DNA of 64,000 nt from Neobittarella massiliensis (ex Bilen et al. 2018) (GCF_900289145.1 NZ_OKQO01000002.1:288926-352925), one strand, 5' to 3'; counted from the first letter of the stretch, positions 43,584 through 54,006 are shown. Made by a program: numbers and translations. Notes: a model not told the origin generated them from the letters alone.

Positions 43584-45590
43584 TTACGATACGGGGCCCG
43601 GTGCGCTCGTGTTCGGCTCATCTTCCTCGTAACCGCCGGGCATTCGGCCGGCCTGGGAGGCCGGCAGCTTGGGGATGAGATCCCCCTGCCGGTAGGCGGT
43701 GAGCAGCAGTGACAGATCGTACAGCTGATCGCTGACCCGGCTGCCCTTATCGGTGTCCTGCACCATGAGGCGGGCGACCTCGGTCTCGAACACCTGGGAG
43801 CGGGAGAGGATGTCCTCGTTCTCGTCGATGGCGCGCTCGGTGTCGGCAAAAGGCTGATGGGACATGATGCGCATGCCGTGCGAGTTATAGATGAGCGTGT
43901 AGCCGGCGATGCCGGTGGTGGGCTGATAGGCCCGGCAGAAGCCGCCGTCGATGACGATGAGCCGCCCGCCGCCCTTGATGGGGCTCTCTCCCCTTTGGGC
44001 CCGCACCGGCACATGGCCGTTGATGATGTGGCTGTGGCTGCCGCGCAGACCAAACTCCTGCAAAATCATCTTGCAGGTCTTTTCGCTGTTGTAGAAGGTA
44101 TAATAGGGGTTTTTGCGCTCCTCCCAGGTATTTTCGTCGGCGATGTACATGCGCTCGAAGGTGGTCATCTTTTCGCGGCCGAAGAGCGGCGAGTACCGGC
44201 CGCACCACAGGTACCACATAAAATCGCGGGCAAAGACTTTTTTAGAGCCGTGCAGGTGGCCGAAATAGGCCTTTCTGGCCATGCTGTCGGCATAGTCCAT
44301 ATACGCCTTGCCCCGCAGCGATCTGCCGCCCATCTGCACAGTGAGCAGCTGGCCGCTCTCATCGAGCAGCACGCAGCCGTGATAGAGCAGGTTGTGGTTG
44401 TAGCAGCGGTACATGGCCCCGCGGGCGTACAAAAACTGCACATGCCGGTGCAGCTGGCGGCTCTCTTTAAAGGCGGCTTTCAGCTCGGCGAGCACCTGGG
44501 CCTCTTCGGGCGACAGCGCATAGGGATCGGCCGGGTCTACAGTGGGAAAATCGGGATCTTTGAGTGTGTAGCACCGACCGGAGAGCGCTACCGTTTGCCG
44601 CTGCGCATCTATTTTATCGAGCAGCAGCCGGTCGGACATGGCAAAGTCGGGGTTGCGCAGGATCACCTGGCCCTCTAATTTTAAGAGCATGACGGTGATG
44701 GCCCGGTGGGCGGCTCTTTCGGCGCTGGGCGCGTTTTGATAGGTGCGGGCGGCAAATAGGGTGAGCGGGCGCAGACTGATGCCGTAACCGTTTTCCAGCG
44801 TGCTGAGATTGCCGTAGGCCAAGCTGTTGCGCACGGCGGTGGCGATACAGGCCTCGCTGCCACAGGCGGCGCCCATCCACAGGATATCGTGATTGCCCCA
44901 CTCGATATCTACGTTGTGGTGCTCCATGAGCATGTCCATGATGCTGTCGGCGCGGGGACCGCGATCGTAGATGTCGCCCACGATGTGCAGGCAGTCGACC
45001 GCCAGCTGTTTGATGAGCGCAGCCATGGCGCAGACGAAAGGCTCGGCATTGTCGATGCTGATGATGGTATCGACGATCTTTTGATGGTAGTACAGCTGGT
45101 TGTCGTCCTCGTCGGGCTGGGCGTGCAGCAGCTCGTCGATAATATAGCTGTACTCGGGCGGCAGGGCTTGCCGCACCTTTTGCCGGGTGTATTTGGAGGA
45201 GAGCAGCTTGCACAGCGCGATGAGCTGGGCGAAGGTCTGGCGGTACCAGCCATCCATTTCCGGCTGCTCGCGCTTGACCCGCTTGAGCTTTTCGCGGGGG
45301 TAGTAGATGAGCGTGCACAGCTCGCTGCACTGTTCTTTGCTGAGCGTATCGCCAAAGAGCAGCTGCACCTTTTCTCTGATCACGCCGGAGCAGTTGTTGA
45401 GGATGTGATAAAAGGCCTCGTACTCGCCGTGCAGGTCGCTCATAAAATGCTCGGTCGCCTTTGGCAGGTTCTGCACCGCCTGCAGATCGATAATCTGGGT
45501 GCAGACCGACTGTATGGTGGGATAACTGCGCGCCAGCAGCTCTAGATACCGCAGCTGCGCGGATGTGAACACATAGGGTTTTTTGGGCAT
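43584..45590 (-). CDS. fbp: Fructose-1,6-bisphosphatase, class III
   Basis: A 668-residue Firmicutes-type FBPase of the metallophosphatase superfamily, a gluconeogenic enzyme. Signatures: HFMSDLHGEYEAFYHILNNC, VDCLHIVGDIYDRGPRADSI, IEWGNHDILWMGAACGS, and late HIINGHVPVRAQRGESPIKG with VIDGGFCRAYQ. These supply the two-metal site. Length is right for the class. A VOC-family gene ends 10 bp upstream, so the two form an operon. Confidence 0.97.
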   Translation of the reverse strand: MPKKPYVFTSAQLRYLELLARSYPTIQSVCTQIIDLQAVQNLPKATEHFMSDLHGEYEAFYHILNNCSGVIREKVQLLFGDTLSKEQCSELCTLIYYPREKLKRVKREQPEMDGWYRQTFAQLIALCKLLSSKYTRQKVRQALPPEYSYIIDELLHAQPDEDDNQLYYHQKIVDTIISIDNAEPFVCAMAALIKQLAVDCLHIVGDIYDRGPRADSIMDMLMEHHNVDIEWGNHDILWMGAACGSEACIATAVRNSLAYGNLSTLENGYGISLRPLTLFAARTYQNAPSAERAAHRAITVMLLKLEGQVILRNPDFAMSDRLLLDKIDAQRQTVALSGRCYTLKDPDFPTVDPADPYALSPEEAQVLAELKAAFKESRQLHRHVQFLYARGAMYRCYNHNLLYHGCVLLDESGQLLTVQMGGRSLRGKAYMDYADSMARKAYFGHLHGSKKVFARDFMWYLWCGRYSPLFGREKMTTFERMYIADENTWEERKNPYYTFYNSEKTCKMILQEFGLRGSHSHIINGHVPVRAQRGESPIKGGGRLIVIDGGFCRAYQPTTGIAGYTLIYNSHGMRIMSHQPFADTERAIDENEDILSRSQVFETEVARLMVQDTDKGSRVSDQLYDLSLLLTAYRQGDLIPKLPASQAGRMPGGYEEDEPNTSAPGPVS

Positions 45591-45600
45591 GGATGCTCTC

Positions 45601-45945
45601 CTATTTCTTTTCGATCAGGTGGACGGCAAAACCGCCGATATCCAGGTCTGTGTAAACCAGATAGAGCCGTCCGCTCTCGCCGTAGCGGGCGTTAGGCAGA
45701 TCAAAAGATACCCCTTTGTCGGTCAGCTCGGCCATGGCTGCCGAAATATCGGCCACGGCGATGCCGATATGGCCGTTTTGACCGCGGCCGTTTTGGTGCA
45801 TGATCTCGATCTGGTCGCCGGCAAAATGCGAGACGGGCAGCCGGCATGGCGCAAAGCCAAACAGAGTCTTGAACAGGCCGGCCATCTGCTCTGCCTTTTG
45901 GCTGCTGCCGGCGTTGATCCCGATATGATCTACTCGGTACTCCAC
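45601..45945 (-). CDS. VOC-superfamily (glyoxalase-like) protein
   Basis: A 114-residue protein of the vicinal oxygen chelate fold: YRVDHIGINAG at the start, QMAGLFKTLFGF, GHIGIAVADISAAMAEL and GGFAVHLIEKK at the end, giving two beta-alpha-beta units. Possible metal ligands are His7 and a Glu near the end. The GTG at 45945 follows GGGAGG by 9 bp. Coupled to fbp in one operon; its substrate, perhaps a sugar-derived metabolite, is not known. Confidence 0.82.
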   Translation of the reverse strand: MEYRVDHIGINAGSSQKAEQMAGLFKTLFGFAPCRLPVSHFAGDQIEIMHQNGRGQNGHIGIAVADISAAMAELTDKGVSFDLPNARYGESGRLYLVYTDLDIGGFAVHLIEKK

Positions 45946-46141
45946 GGTATATAGCCTCCCTTTGTAAAACCGGCGACTGGGTATTTCAGCGGCCGGACGG
46001 TCATCTTTACCCAGTATACCACAGATCGCCCGGTAGTATGAACGGCAGTTGGCAGCAGCTAGCAGCAGTGGACGGCCGTGGCGTTGCCATTATAAAACCC
46101 AGCTTGTATACAGGGTCCAAGCGGTGCGAAATTCCGCGTTT

Positions 46142-46690
46142 TCACTTTTGCAACTGTTCCTGCTCCACTGCTGTAAGCTGGTCCCAGCGCTGGCGACAGA
46201 CGGCATCAAATCCGCCCCAGGAGCCGCCGTGCAGTACCGCCTGCTCCATATCCAAAAGAGCCTGTTTCATGGGTAAACCACCGGCGTAGCCGCGCAGATC
46301 GCCGGCTGTGCCCACCAGTCGGTGGCAGGGAACAATGAGCGAGACGGGATTTTGGCCGTTGGCCGCGCCCACCGCCCGGGGCGACCTGCTGCCGATCATC
46401 TGGGCCACCTGCGCATAGGTATACCGCCTGCCGTAGGGGATGGCCGCCACCGTTTGCCAGACCTTTTTTTGAAAGCGGGTGCCCTCTAGCAGGATGGGGA
46501 CCGAAAAGTTGTAACGGCGGCCGGCCAGATAATCGGCCACCTGTTCTACCGCCTGCTGTATCAGCGGCGTACAGGCCGGCTGAGCGCCGTTAAAGCAGGT
46601 ATTGGGACGCAGGTATAGCCCGCAGATGACCCCGTCTTTTTCTAAAAACCACAGCGGACCGGCGACGCTGCGGTATCGATAGATGTACAC
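46142..46690 (-). CDS. ogt: Methylated-DNA--protein-cysteine methyltransferase
   Basis: A 182-residue suicide DNA-repair protein that moves alkyl groups from O6-alkylguanine to its own Cys. The active-site region is SLIVPCHRLVGTAGDLRGYA, preceded by the HTH-like GRRYTYAQVAQMIG and RAVGAANGQNP. An N-terminal ribonuclease-like domain is present. The GTG start at 46690 is chosen. The gene lies alone, behind tRNA cluster 2. Confidence 0.95.
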   Translation of the reverse strand: MYIYRYRSVAGPLWFLEKDGVICGLYLRPNTCFNGAQPACTPLIQQAVEQVADYLAGRRYNFSVPILLEGTRFQKKVWQTVAAIPYGRRYTYAQVAQMIGSRSPRAVGAANGQNPVSLIVPCHRLVGTAGDLRGYAGGLPMKQALLDMEQAVLHGGSWGGFDAVCRQRWDQLTAVEQEQLQK

Positions 46691-46805
46691 GATGACTTTC
46701 TCTCCCCTCTTTAAAGCGCTGCAAAATACCGCGTGCCGCTTGGGACGGCGCAGACAGTGGCATCAGCTGAATTTGAGCGGACTTTGGCGGGCCGCCTTTT
46801 GACAT

Positions 46806-46841
46806 GAAAAAAGCACGGTGCAAAACTGCACCGTGCTTTTA
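46806..46841 (-). terminator. Terminator of tRNA cluster 2
   Basis: AAAAGCACGGTGCA pairs with TGCACCGTGCTTTT around a short loop, directly after tRNA-Gly on the minus strand. Confidence 0.9.
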
Positions 46842-46843
46842 CC

Positions 46844-46919
46844 TGGAGCGGGTTACGAGGCTCGAACTCGCTACCTCCACCTTGGCAAGGTGGCGCTCTA
46901 CCAGATGAGCTAAACCCGC
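46844..46919 (-). tRNA. tRNA-Gly (GCC), copy 3
   Basis: Identical to the two tRNA-Gly genes of cluster 1. Confidence 0.97.
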
Positions 46920-46923
46920 ATCC

Positions 46924-46999
<76 letters not shown>

Positions 47000-47004
47000 A
47001 TAAT

Positions 47005-47081
47005 TGGCGACCCGAAAGGGGCTCGAACCCTCGACCTCTAGCGTGACAGGCTAGCGTTCTAACCAACTGAACTATCGGGCC
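47005..47081 (-). tRNA. tRNA-Asp (GTC), second copy
   Basis: Identical to the tRNA at 38765, including the short spacer to tRNA-Phe. First gene of cluster 2. Confidence 0.97.
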
Positions 47082-47133
47082 ACATCTTCGCCCTGGGTGC
47101 CCCGCGACTGCGTTCTTCCCAGCGACGAATGTT

Positions 47134-47162
47134 ATTATACAATACTCGTTTTTGCTTGTCAA
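47134..47162 (-). promoter_or_regulatory. Promoter of tRNA cluster 2, overlapping the hslO stop codon
   Basis: Minus strand TTGACA, 17 bp, TATAAT. The TGA of hslO is part of the -35 box. The region around the start (AGCGACGA...) resembles that of cluster 1. Confidence 0.9.
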
Positions 47163-48034
47163 CACTGTTTTTGCAGTTTTTCGATTTCTTTTGCGGTAAA
47201 TCGATATTTCTTGTCGCAGAAGTGACAGGCTACCTCGGTATCTTCACCTTTGGCGGCCATATCTGCCAGCTCGGCGCGGCCCAGGCTGATGAGCATCTGC
47301 TCCACCCGCGAGCGGCTGCAGTTACAGCGGTAATCGACTGGGAACTCGTCCAGGATATTGGGGGCAAACCCAGCCAGCACGCGGTCGATGATCTGTTCGA
47401 GCGCGAGGCCGCTGTCTAACATGTTGGTCATGGAGGGCAGGCCTTTGATATTCTCCTCCAGGCGGGAGATCTCGTCCTCGGTGGCGCCGGGCAACAGCTG
47501 TACCAAAAAGCCGCCGGCTACCTTGACGGTGAGATCGGGATTGACCAGCACCCCCAGCGCGCAGACGGTGGGTATCTGCTCGCTGGCGGCAAAGTAGGCG
47601 GTGATGTCCTCGGCCACCTCGCCGGACACCAGCGGCACACTGCCCACGTAGGGGTCTTTCATGCCCACGTCTTTGATGACGTGCAGCAGGCCGTTTTGGC
47701 CCACGGCACCGCCTACATCCAGCTTGCCGTAGCGGTTGAGCGGCAGCTCTACCACCGGGTTTTGCACATAGCCGCGCACGTTGCCCCGATCGTCGGACAC
47801 GGCGATCACCGAGCCGGCCGGGCCGTCGCCTTTGAGGCGCAGCGTGAGGCTGGACTCCTCCCCCTTTAAAGAGCAGCCCATCATTGAGGCGGCGGTGAGC
47901 AGGCGGCCCAAGGCCGCAGTGACTACCGCCGAGGTCTTATGTATCTGCTCGGCCCTGGCGGCGATATCGGTGGTGTCGGCGGCGGTGATGACCACGCCCC
48001 CATTTTCGCTGATGGCGCGCAAGATCCTGCCCAT
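47159..48034 (-). CDS. hslO: Hsp33 redox-regulated chaperone
   Basis: A 291-residue cytoplasmic holdase activated by oxidation. The N-terminal domain has GRLLTAASMMGCSLKGEES and SVPLVSGEVAEDITAYFAAS; the C-terminal zinc switch has both Cys pairs, in YRCNCSRSRVEQ and VACHFCDKKY. The ATG at 48034 is 8 bp from GGAG; an ATG 6 bp upstream overlaps the methyltransferase stop. Translationally linked to the gene before it. Confidence 0.96.
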   Translation of the reverse strand: MGRILRAISENGGVVITAADTTDIAARAEQIHKTSAVVTAALGRLLTAASMMGCSLKGEESSLTLRLKGDGPAGSVIAVSDDRGNVRGYVQNPVVELPLNRYGKLDVGGAVGQNGLLHVIKDVGMKDPYVGSVPLVSGEVAEDITAYFAASEQIPTVCALGVLVNPDLTVKVAGGFLVQLLPGATEDEISRLEENIKGLPSMTNMLDSGLALEQIIDRVLAGFAPNILDEFPVDYRCNCSRSRVEQMLISLGRAELADMAAKGEDTEVACHFCDKKYRFTAKEIEKLQKQC

Positions 48035-48036
48035 CG

Positions 48037-48783
48037 TCATCTCTCCTTACTGGCAATATATACAGCCCGCTGGCTGTCTTTTTTCAGCGGCTGGTCGCGG
48101 TACCCGCCACACACCTGCAAGACGCGCATACCGGCGGCGGCCAGAGCGCTCTCGAGCTGCTGGGGGGTGAAGTAGTACTGGGTGAACGACTCGTCATAGC
48201 GGGCAAACGACCCGCCTTGACGATCGAAAAAAGTGAGGTCTACATCGGTGGTGTTGTCCTCGGGGTAAAAGGTGTTCTGCCAGCCGCAGTAGGTGTCGCC
48301 CAGATCGTAGATATAGGCGTTGTCGCCCAGCACCTGGCTGTGCTTATAGTAGGTGTTGCAGTCGAACAAAAAGACGCCGCCGGGCTCTAAAAACAGGCCG
48401 ATACGGGCAAAAGCCTGCCGCAGCGACTGCTCGCCGGTGAGGTGATTGACCGTATCGAGGGTGCAGATCGCGGCGCGCACGGTGCCGTAGAGGTCGAGCT
48501 CCTCCAGCGGCTGGTTCAAAAGGAGCAGCTGCACCCCGGCCTGCTGGGCGCGCTCACGGGCCTTTTGCAGCATCTCGGGCGAGATATCGGTGCCGATGAC
48601 ATCGAAGCCCATTTGGGCGCACAAAACAGACAGGCCGCCTGTTCCGCAGCCTGCATCCAGCAGTATCCCGCCTGAGATACCGTTTTGTTTGAGTTTTTCT
48701 GCGATGAAAGCCGCCATGGACGCCCGGTCGACATCGTCGGTAAAGGCGTCGTAAAAGGCGGCAAAATTGCCGTAATAACTCAT
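48037..48783 (-). CDS. Class I SAM-dependent methyltransferase
   Basis: A 248-residue methyltransferase. It starts YYGNFAAFYDAFTDDVDR; the SAM-binding motif I is ILLDAGCGTGGLSVL near residue 40, followed by DVIGTDISPEML and AAICTLDTVNHL. The C-terminal half has the beta-rich insertion of small-molecule methyltransferases (YIYDLGDTYCGWQNTF). Substrate unknown. It lies between yerC and hslO in a tight operon. Confidence 0.9.
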   Translation of the reverse strand: MSYYGNFAAFYDAFTDDVDRASMAAFIAEKLKQNGISGGILLDAGCGTGGLSVLCAQMGFDVIGTDISPEMLQKARERAQQAGVQLLLLNQPLEELDLYGTVRAAICTLDTVNHLTGEQSLRQAFARIGLFLEPGGVFLFDCNTYYKHSQVLGDNAYIYDLGDTYCGWQNTFYPEDNTTDVDLTFFDRQGGSFARYDESFTQYYFTPQQLESALAAAGMRVLQVCGGYRDQPLKKDSQRAVYIASKER

Positions 48784-48793
48784 TTTAAAAGCC

Positions 48794-49093
48794 CTAATCC
48801 TGTGCGTTCTCCTGCTCGCGGTCGAGCAGTTTGTCGTACCCGCCGCAGCCGTAGAGCAGCGAGCGGTTGACCCGGCTGATGGTGGCCGTAGAGGCACCTG
48901 TCTCTTTGACGATCTCGGAATAGACCTTTTTGGCCCGCAGCATTCTGGCTACGTGAAAGCGCTGCGCGATGGCCTTGAGCTCCTGGATCGTGCACAGGTC
49001 GTCGAAAAAGTCGTAGCAGTCGTCGATGTTGTCGATGGACACGATGGCCGTAAACAGGTCCTCGAAAGTATCTCTGGATAAGTTGCTGTTCAA
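48794..49093 (-). CDS. YerC/YecD family TrpR-related regulator
   Basis: A 99-residue protein of the TrpR fold. IVSIDNIDDCYDFFDDLCTI and QELKAIAQRFHVARML lead into the HTH ASTATISRVNRSLLYG. YerC-type proteins are short DNA-binding proteins with uncertain targets. TTG start with GGGGAGG before it. First gene of the operon with the methyltransferase and hslO. Confidence 0.93.
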   Translation of the reverse strand: MNSNLSRDTFEDLFTAIVSIDNIDDCYDFFDDLCTIQELKAIAQRFHVARMLRAKKVYSEIVKETGASTATISRVNRSLLYGCGGYDKLLDREQENAQD

Positions 49094-49268
49094 AACCCGC
49101 TACCTCCCCAATTTTCTTCTTTAGAAAAGGCCGGTACAGCACACAGGGGGCCGCCGGGCCATGCCCGGCAGTCCCCTGCCGCCATACAGGCAGTTCACAT
49201 ATTTAAAGTTTAACACCTTAAACCGTGAAAGTAAAGCCTTTTCACAAAATTTGTCGGGGCGCTGCCGC

Positions 49269-50570
49269 TTAGTCCAGATCGTTTTGCAGCAGGTCCTCCA
49301 GCGACTCGCGCCGCACGGCCACCCGGCTCTGGCCGTCTTTTACGAACACCACCGCCGGGCGCGGGATGCGGTTGTAGTTGGAGGCCATAGAGTAGTTATA
49401 GGCGCCGGTGGCCAGCACCGCCAAGACATCGCCGGGCTGGACCGGCTGTATCTGGGTGTTTTCCTGAATGAGGTCTCCGCTCTCGCAGCACTTGCCGGCC
49501 ACCGTTACCGTCTCGGTGCGGGGCTGGGCGGCTTTGCCGGCGGCCAGCACATCGTAGCTGGCCTGATACAGGGCATAACGGGGGTTATCGGTCATGCCGC
49601 CGTCGACCGAGACATAGGTACGCACCCCTTCGATGTGCTTGACCGAGCCCACAGTGTACAGCGTGATGCCCGCCGGGCCGGCGATGCTGCGGCCGGGCTC
49701 GATGACCACGAACGGCGTATCGATCCCCAGCTGCGCACAGCGCGCGGCGATGACGGACGACACCCGCCGCATGTACTCGTCGTAGCTGGAGGGGTGGTCG
49801 GCGCTGGTGTACTGGATGCCAAAGCCGCCGCCGAGATCCAGTATCTCGATCTCGGCGCCCAGTTCGCTGCCGATCTTGGCAATGAAGTCGAGCATTACCT
49901 GGGCGGCCAGCTCGAAGGGGGCGATATCGAAGATCTGGGAGCCGATGTGGCAGTGCAGACCCACCAGCCGTACCCCGGGCATAGCCAGCGCCTCGCGCAC
50001 CGCCTCTTCGGCCTCACCGTTTTCCAGCGCCAGGCCAAACTTGGAATCGATCTGGCCGGTGCGGATGAAGTCGTGAGTGTGGGCGTCGATGCCGGGCTTG
50101 ATGCGAAACAGGATATCCTGCACCTTGCCCGCCGCCTGGGCCATCGTGCCCAGCAGCCGCAGCTCATCTAGATTGTCGACTACGATGTAGCCCACGCCGT
50201 TCTCCAGCGCCTGGCGCAGCTCTACCGGGGTCTTGTTGTTGCCGTGGAAAAACACCCGCTGCATGGGAAAGCCGGCCTGCAGCGCCGTGTACAACTCGCC
50301 GGCCGAGACCACATCCAGCCCCAGCCCCTCCTGCGCGGCGATCTTACACACCGCTTTGCAGCAGAAAGCCTTGCTGGCGTAAGTGACCAGCCCCCGGCCG
50401 CCGTAGTACTTGTCGATAGAACCCTTGAAGGCCCGGCAGTTCTCGCGCAGCAGGTCCTCGTCCATCACGTACAGGGGGGTGCCGTACTGCTCGGCCAGCT
50501 GTAGGCTGTCGATGCCGCCGATGGTCAGGTGGCCCAGTTCGTTGGTGTTGAGATTTTTAGCTATGTACAT
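49269..50570 (-). CDS. lysA: Diaminopimelate decarboxylase
   Basis: A 433-residue PLP enzyme for the last step of lysine synthesis. The PLP-binding Lys is in VTYASKAFCCKAVC; other motifs are FFHGNNKTPVELRQAL, GLHCHIGSQIFD, LDLGGGFGIQY, EPGRSIAGPAG and the C-terminal GKCCESGDLI with catalytic Cys. The ATG at 50570 behind GGGAGG is used. It is separated from the dap operon by 42 kb and has no visible lysine riboswitch. Confidence 0.97.
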   Translation of the reverse strand: MYIAKNLNTNELGHLTIGGIDSLQLAEQYGTPLYVMDEDLLRENCRAFKGSIDKYYGGRGLVTYASKAFCCKAVCKIAAQEGLGLDVVSAGELYTALQAGFPMQRVFFHGNNKTPVELRQALENGVGYIVVDNLDELRLLGTMAQAAGKVQDILFRIKPGIDAHTHDFIRTGQIDSKFGLALENGEAEEAVREALAMPGVRLVGLHCHIGSQIFDIAPFELAAQVMLDFIAKIGSELGAEIEILDLGGGFGIQYTSADHPSSYDEYMRRVSSVIAARCAQLGIDTPFVVIEPGRSIAGPAGITLYTVGSVKHIEGVRTYVSVDGGMTDNPRYALYQASYDVLAAGKAAQPRTETVTVAGKCCESGDLIQENTQIQPVQPGDVLAVLATGAYNYSMASNYNRIPRPAVVFVKDGQSRVAVRRESLEDLLQNDLD

Positions 50571-50627
50571 GGTGTATATTCCTCCCTCTGGGGCGTCGTG
50601 AGTGAACATGCGGCAGCAGCCGGCAGT

Positions 50628-51221
50628 CTATTCCTCGGCGTCGATGAACACATCCTCGATGATCTCGCGCAGCGTCTCGATGCCGACACCGGTCTGGGCC
50701 GAGGTGGGCACCAGCGTGACCTGGTCGCCGCAGGGTATCTCGCCGGCCAGTTCTTCCAACCGCTTCGCCTGCTGGTTTTTGGTGAGCTTGTCGCTCTTGG
50801 TCAGGGCGATGAGGAACGGGTAGCCGCCGTCGATGAGGAAATTGATCATATTCAGGTCATCCGCCGAAGGGGGGTGGCGCATATCCACCAGCTGGATCAC
50901 CAGGCGGATGTCGCGCTGGGAGTGAAAATAGTGCTCCATCAGCTGGGCCCAGCGCTGCTTTTCAGTTTTGGCCACCTTGGCGTAGCCGTAACCCGGCAGG
51001 TCTACAAAGTAGCCCGGGGCGGCGGTATAGAAGTTGATGGTAGCTGTTTTACCCGGCATAGACGAGACCCTCGCCAGGTTTTTGCGCCCCGCGATCTTGT
51101 TGAGCAGTGAGGATTTGCCCACGTTGGAGCGGCCGGAGAACACGATCTCGGGCGTGCTCTCGCCGGGCAGCTGGCTGGACACGCCAAAAGAGGTATAAAA
51201 TTCGATCTGCTGAAAATTCAT
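50628..51221 (-). CDS. engB: Ribosome biogenesis GTPase EngB/YsxC
   Basis: A 197-residue GTPase needed for 50S assembly. G1 is FSGRSNVGKSSLLNKI, G2/G3 lie in SSMPGKTATINFY and VDLPGYGYAKV, G4 is TKSDK, and G5 is in VPTSAQTGVG. The ATG at 51221 has GGGGAG before it. It follows lon, as in many Firmicutes. Confidence 0.97.
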   Translation of the reverse strand: MNFQQIEFYTSFGVSSQLPGESTPEIVFSGRSNVGKSSLLNKIAGRKNLARVSSMPGKTATINFYTAAPGYFVDLPGYGYAKVAKTEKQRWAQLMEHYFHSQRDIRLVIQLVDMRHPPSADDLNMINFLIDGGYPFLIALTKSDKLTKNQQAKRLEELAGEIPCGDQVTLVPTSAQTGVGIETLREIIEDVFIDAEE

Positions 51222-51315
51222 GTTATCTCCCCTGCCGGTCACCGGCAAGATAAATGTGAACAAACTGTAAAAACAGCCTGTTTTGCCCTTGTTTGGCGCC
51301 GTTTGACCCGATAGA

Positions 51316-53739
51316 TCACACCCGCACCCGACGGCCTTTTTCGCGCGGCGGCTGCTGTTGGGGCACCGCCGGCAGATCCTGGTGCCGGGCCTCTTTTTTT
51401 GCGGGGCGCACCAGCGCCAGCTGCAGCACCTCGGACAGTTTTTGTACCGGGATGAATTGCAGGTGGTCTTTGACCTCCTGGTCTACATCCTCCAGATCGG
51501 GCAGGTTTTTTTGGGGGATGAGCACCGTGGTATAGCCATTTTTGTAGGCGGCCATACTTTTTTCTTTGAGGCCGCCGATGGGCAGCACGTCGCCGTGCAG
51601 GGTGATCTCGCCGGTCATGGCGATATCGCCGCGCACCGGCAGCTCGGTCAGAGCCGAGACCAGAGCGGTAGTCATGGTGACGCCGGCGGAGGGGCCGTCT
51701 TTGGGCACGGCGCCCTCGGGGGCGTGGATGTGGATGTCTTTGGTCTTGTAGAAATTGCCGGGTATCTCGTAGATATCGGCGATGGAGCGCACATAGCTCA
51801 CCGCCAGCTGGGCCGACTCCTGCATCACTTCGCCCAATTTGCCGGTAAACTGTGTTTTTCCGCTGCCCTCGAGCACGATGACTTCGATGGGCAGGGTGTC
51901 GCCGCCCACCGAAGTCCAGGCCAGACCGGTGACCTGACCCACCCGGTTCTCGTGCCGGTCGTCGTCTTTTTCGAATTTGCGGCGGCCCAGCGTATGGGCC
52001 AGATTTTTGGCCGTCAGCGAGATCTTTTCGCTCTCGCCCGAGACGATGGCTTTGGCCGCTTTGCGGCAGCAGGAGGCGATCTGGCGCTCCAGGCTGCGCA
52101 CACCGGCCTCGCGGGTGTAGCCGTCGATCATCTCGAAGATGGCGTCTTTGGAAAAGCGCAGCTGCCCGGCGGTGAGCCCGTGGGCGGCCAGCTGTTTGGG
52201 CACCAGGTGGCGCTTGGCGATGTTAAATTTCTCGACATCGGTATAGCCGTCGAGCTCGATGATCTCCATGCGGTCGTAGAGCGGGCCGGGTATCTGCGAG
52301 GCATCGTTGGCGGAGGTGATGAACAGCACGTTGGACAGGTCGTACTCCACCTCGATATAGTGGTCGCGGAAGGTGGAGTTCTGGGCCTTGTCGAGCACTT
52401 CCAGCAGCGCCGAGGAGGGATCTCCCTTGTAGTCGCCGCCCAGCTTATCTACCTCGTCGAGGAGGATGAGCGGGTTTTGGCTGCCGGCATCGGCCATGGC
52501 GCGGATGATGCGGCCGGGCATGGCTCCGATATAGGTCTTGCGGTGGCCGCGGATCTCGGCCTCGTCCTTTACGCCGCCCAACGAGATGCGCACGTAATTG
52601 CGACCCATCGCCTCGGCCACGCTTTTGGCGATGGAGGTCTTGCCCACGCCCGGAGGGCCTACCAGGCAGAGGATCTGACCGGTGGAACTGGGCGCTATTT
52701 TGGATACGGCGATGAACTCCAGGATGCGCTCTTTGACCTTTTGCAGTCCGTAGTGATCGCGCTCTAAAATGCGCTTGGCGCTGGAAATGGAGTAGTTTTG
52801 CTTGGTGCAGGTGTTCCAGGGAAGCTCGAGGCAGGTCTCGAGATAGGTCTGCAACAAATTGGCCTCCTGCGAGCTGGGGGGCATTTTAGAGAGGCGGTGC
52901 AGGTTCTTCATCAAATGGTCGGTGGTGTCTTGCGGGACCTGCAGCGAGAGGATCTTGGCCTCCATCTCGTCGAGCTCGTCGGCGGTGTCGTCGTCCTCCC
53001 CCAGCTCGCTCTGGATGATGCGCATCTGCTCGCGCAGCACGAAGTCGCGCTGGTTCTGCTCGAGCTGCACCTTCACCTTGTCGTAGATCTCGCGCTCGAT
53101 CTGCAGCACGTTGATCTCGCGCTCCAGCGCCACCATCAGCCGGTCGAGCTGTTTGATGACGGTGGGCTGCTCCAATATCTCCTGTTTGACTTCGTAGGGG
53201 AGCACCGTATTGGCGCAGACGAACTCCACCAGCCGGGCCGGCTCCTGCTCGGCCAGCACGCCCAGCAGGATATCTTTGGGGGCCTGCTTGTTGCCCGAGA
53301 GCGAATAGGTCTCGAACAGCTGCTTGACTGTGCGCATTTTGGCCAGCAGACTGTCGGTAGTGCGGCGGGGCAGCGGCAGATCGATGCGTTCGGTGACGGC
53401 GGTGAGCATGTCGCCGCCGGTATGCATCTCGATCGTTTTGGCCCGATAGAGACCTTTGGCCAGCACTTTGATGCCGTCGCCGGGCATTTTTAAGATCTGC
53501 TTGACCTTGGCCACGGTGCCGATAGCATACAGATCGTCGGCCACCGGATCATCGACCCGGATATCTTTTTGGGCCACCACATACAGGTTACAGCCGTTTT
53601 CCAGCGCGTACTCCACGGCGTGGACCGAGATCTCGCGCCCCACGTCAAAGTGCATCACATCGCCGGGAAACAGCACCAGGCCACGCAGAGCCAGCGCCGG
53701 TATGCTCTCCTGCCCGTCGAATAAATGAAAATCGCTCAA
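51316..53739 (-). CDS. lon: ATP-dependent protease Lon
   Basis: An 807-residue LonA protease. The N-terminal substrate domain begins [20 protein letters not shown]; the ATPase has [20 protein letters not shown] and ILLDEVDKL; the protease domain carries the Ser in [11 protein letters not shown] and the Lys in [12 protein letters not shown]. The start is a TTG at 53739 after GAGAGGTGA. It degrades misfolded and regulatory proteins in the cytoplasm. Placed after clpX, a conserved order. The C-terminus has a short basic tail (REKGRRVRV). Confidence 0.97.
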   Translation of the reverse strand: MSDFHLFDGQESIPALALRGLVLFPGDVMHFDVGREISVHAVEYALENGCNLYVVAQKDIRVDDPVADDLYAIGTVAKVKQILKMPGDGIKVLAKGLYRAKTIEMHTGGDMLTAVTERIDLPLPRRTTDSLLAKMRTVKQLFETYSLSGNKQAPKDILLGVLAEQEPARLVEFVCANTVLPYEVKQEILEQPTVIKQLDRLMVALEREINVLQIEREIYDKVKVQLEQNQRDFVLREQMRIIQSELGEDDDTADELDEMEAKILSLQVPQDTTDHLMKNLHRLSKMPPSSQEANLLQTYLETCLELPWNTCTKQNYSISSAKRILERDHYGLQKVKERILEFIAVSKIAPSSTGQILCLVGPPGVGKTSIAKSVAEAMGRNYVRISLGGVKDEAEIRGHRKTYIGAMPGRIIRAMADAGSQNPLILLDEVDKLGGDYKGDPSSALLEVLDKAQNSTFRDHYIEVEYDLSNVLFITSANDASQIPGPLYDRMEIIELDGYTDVEKFNIAKRHLVPKQLAAHGLTAGQLRFSKDAIFEMIDGYTREAGVRSLERQIASCCRKAAKAIVSGESEKISLTAKNLAHTLGRRKFEKDDDRHENRVGQVTGLAWTSVGGDTLPIEVIVLEGSGKTQFTGKLGEVMQESAQLAVSYVRSIADIYEIPGNFYKTKDIHIHAPEGAVPKDGPSAGVTMTTALVSALTELPVRGDIAMTGEITLHGDVLPIGGLKEKSMAAYKNGYTTVLIPQKNLPDLEDVDQEVKDHLQFIPVQKLSEVLQLALVRPAKKEARHQDLPAVPQQQPPREKGRRVRV

Positions 53740-54006
53740 AATGTCACCTCTCGTAAATCTATCTTCAATCCTAAAAAAACGGAAAACTCTCGTCACTGCG
53801 TCAGGTATCCCGACCGCCGCAAACGCCGCAAACGAGACGGCGATAAATCGGGTGCGGCGGCGGAGCTGCTCAGGGCAGCAGATGCCTATTCAAGTTAACA
53901 TTATACCGGCAGCCGACCCTTTTTTCAAGCAAAACCGACTATTTTAGTAGGCTATCACAAAAATATGTTCTCCTGCCGCCGCTGCGCCGTCACTGCCGGC
54001 AACAGA
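53740..54006 (-). other. lon upstream region
   Basis: About 270 bases before lon with no supported gene. I looked for CIRCE-like or CtsR-like repeats and saw none. Confidence 0.4.
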
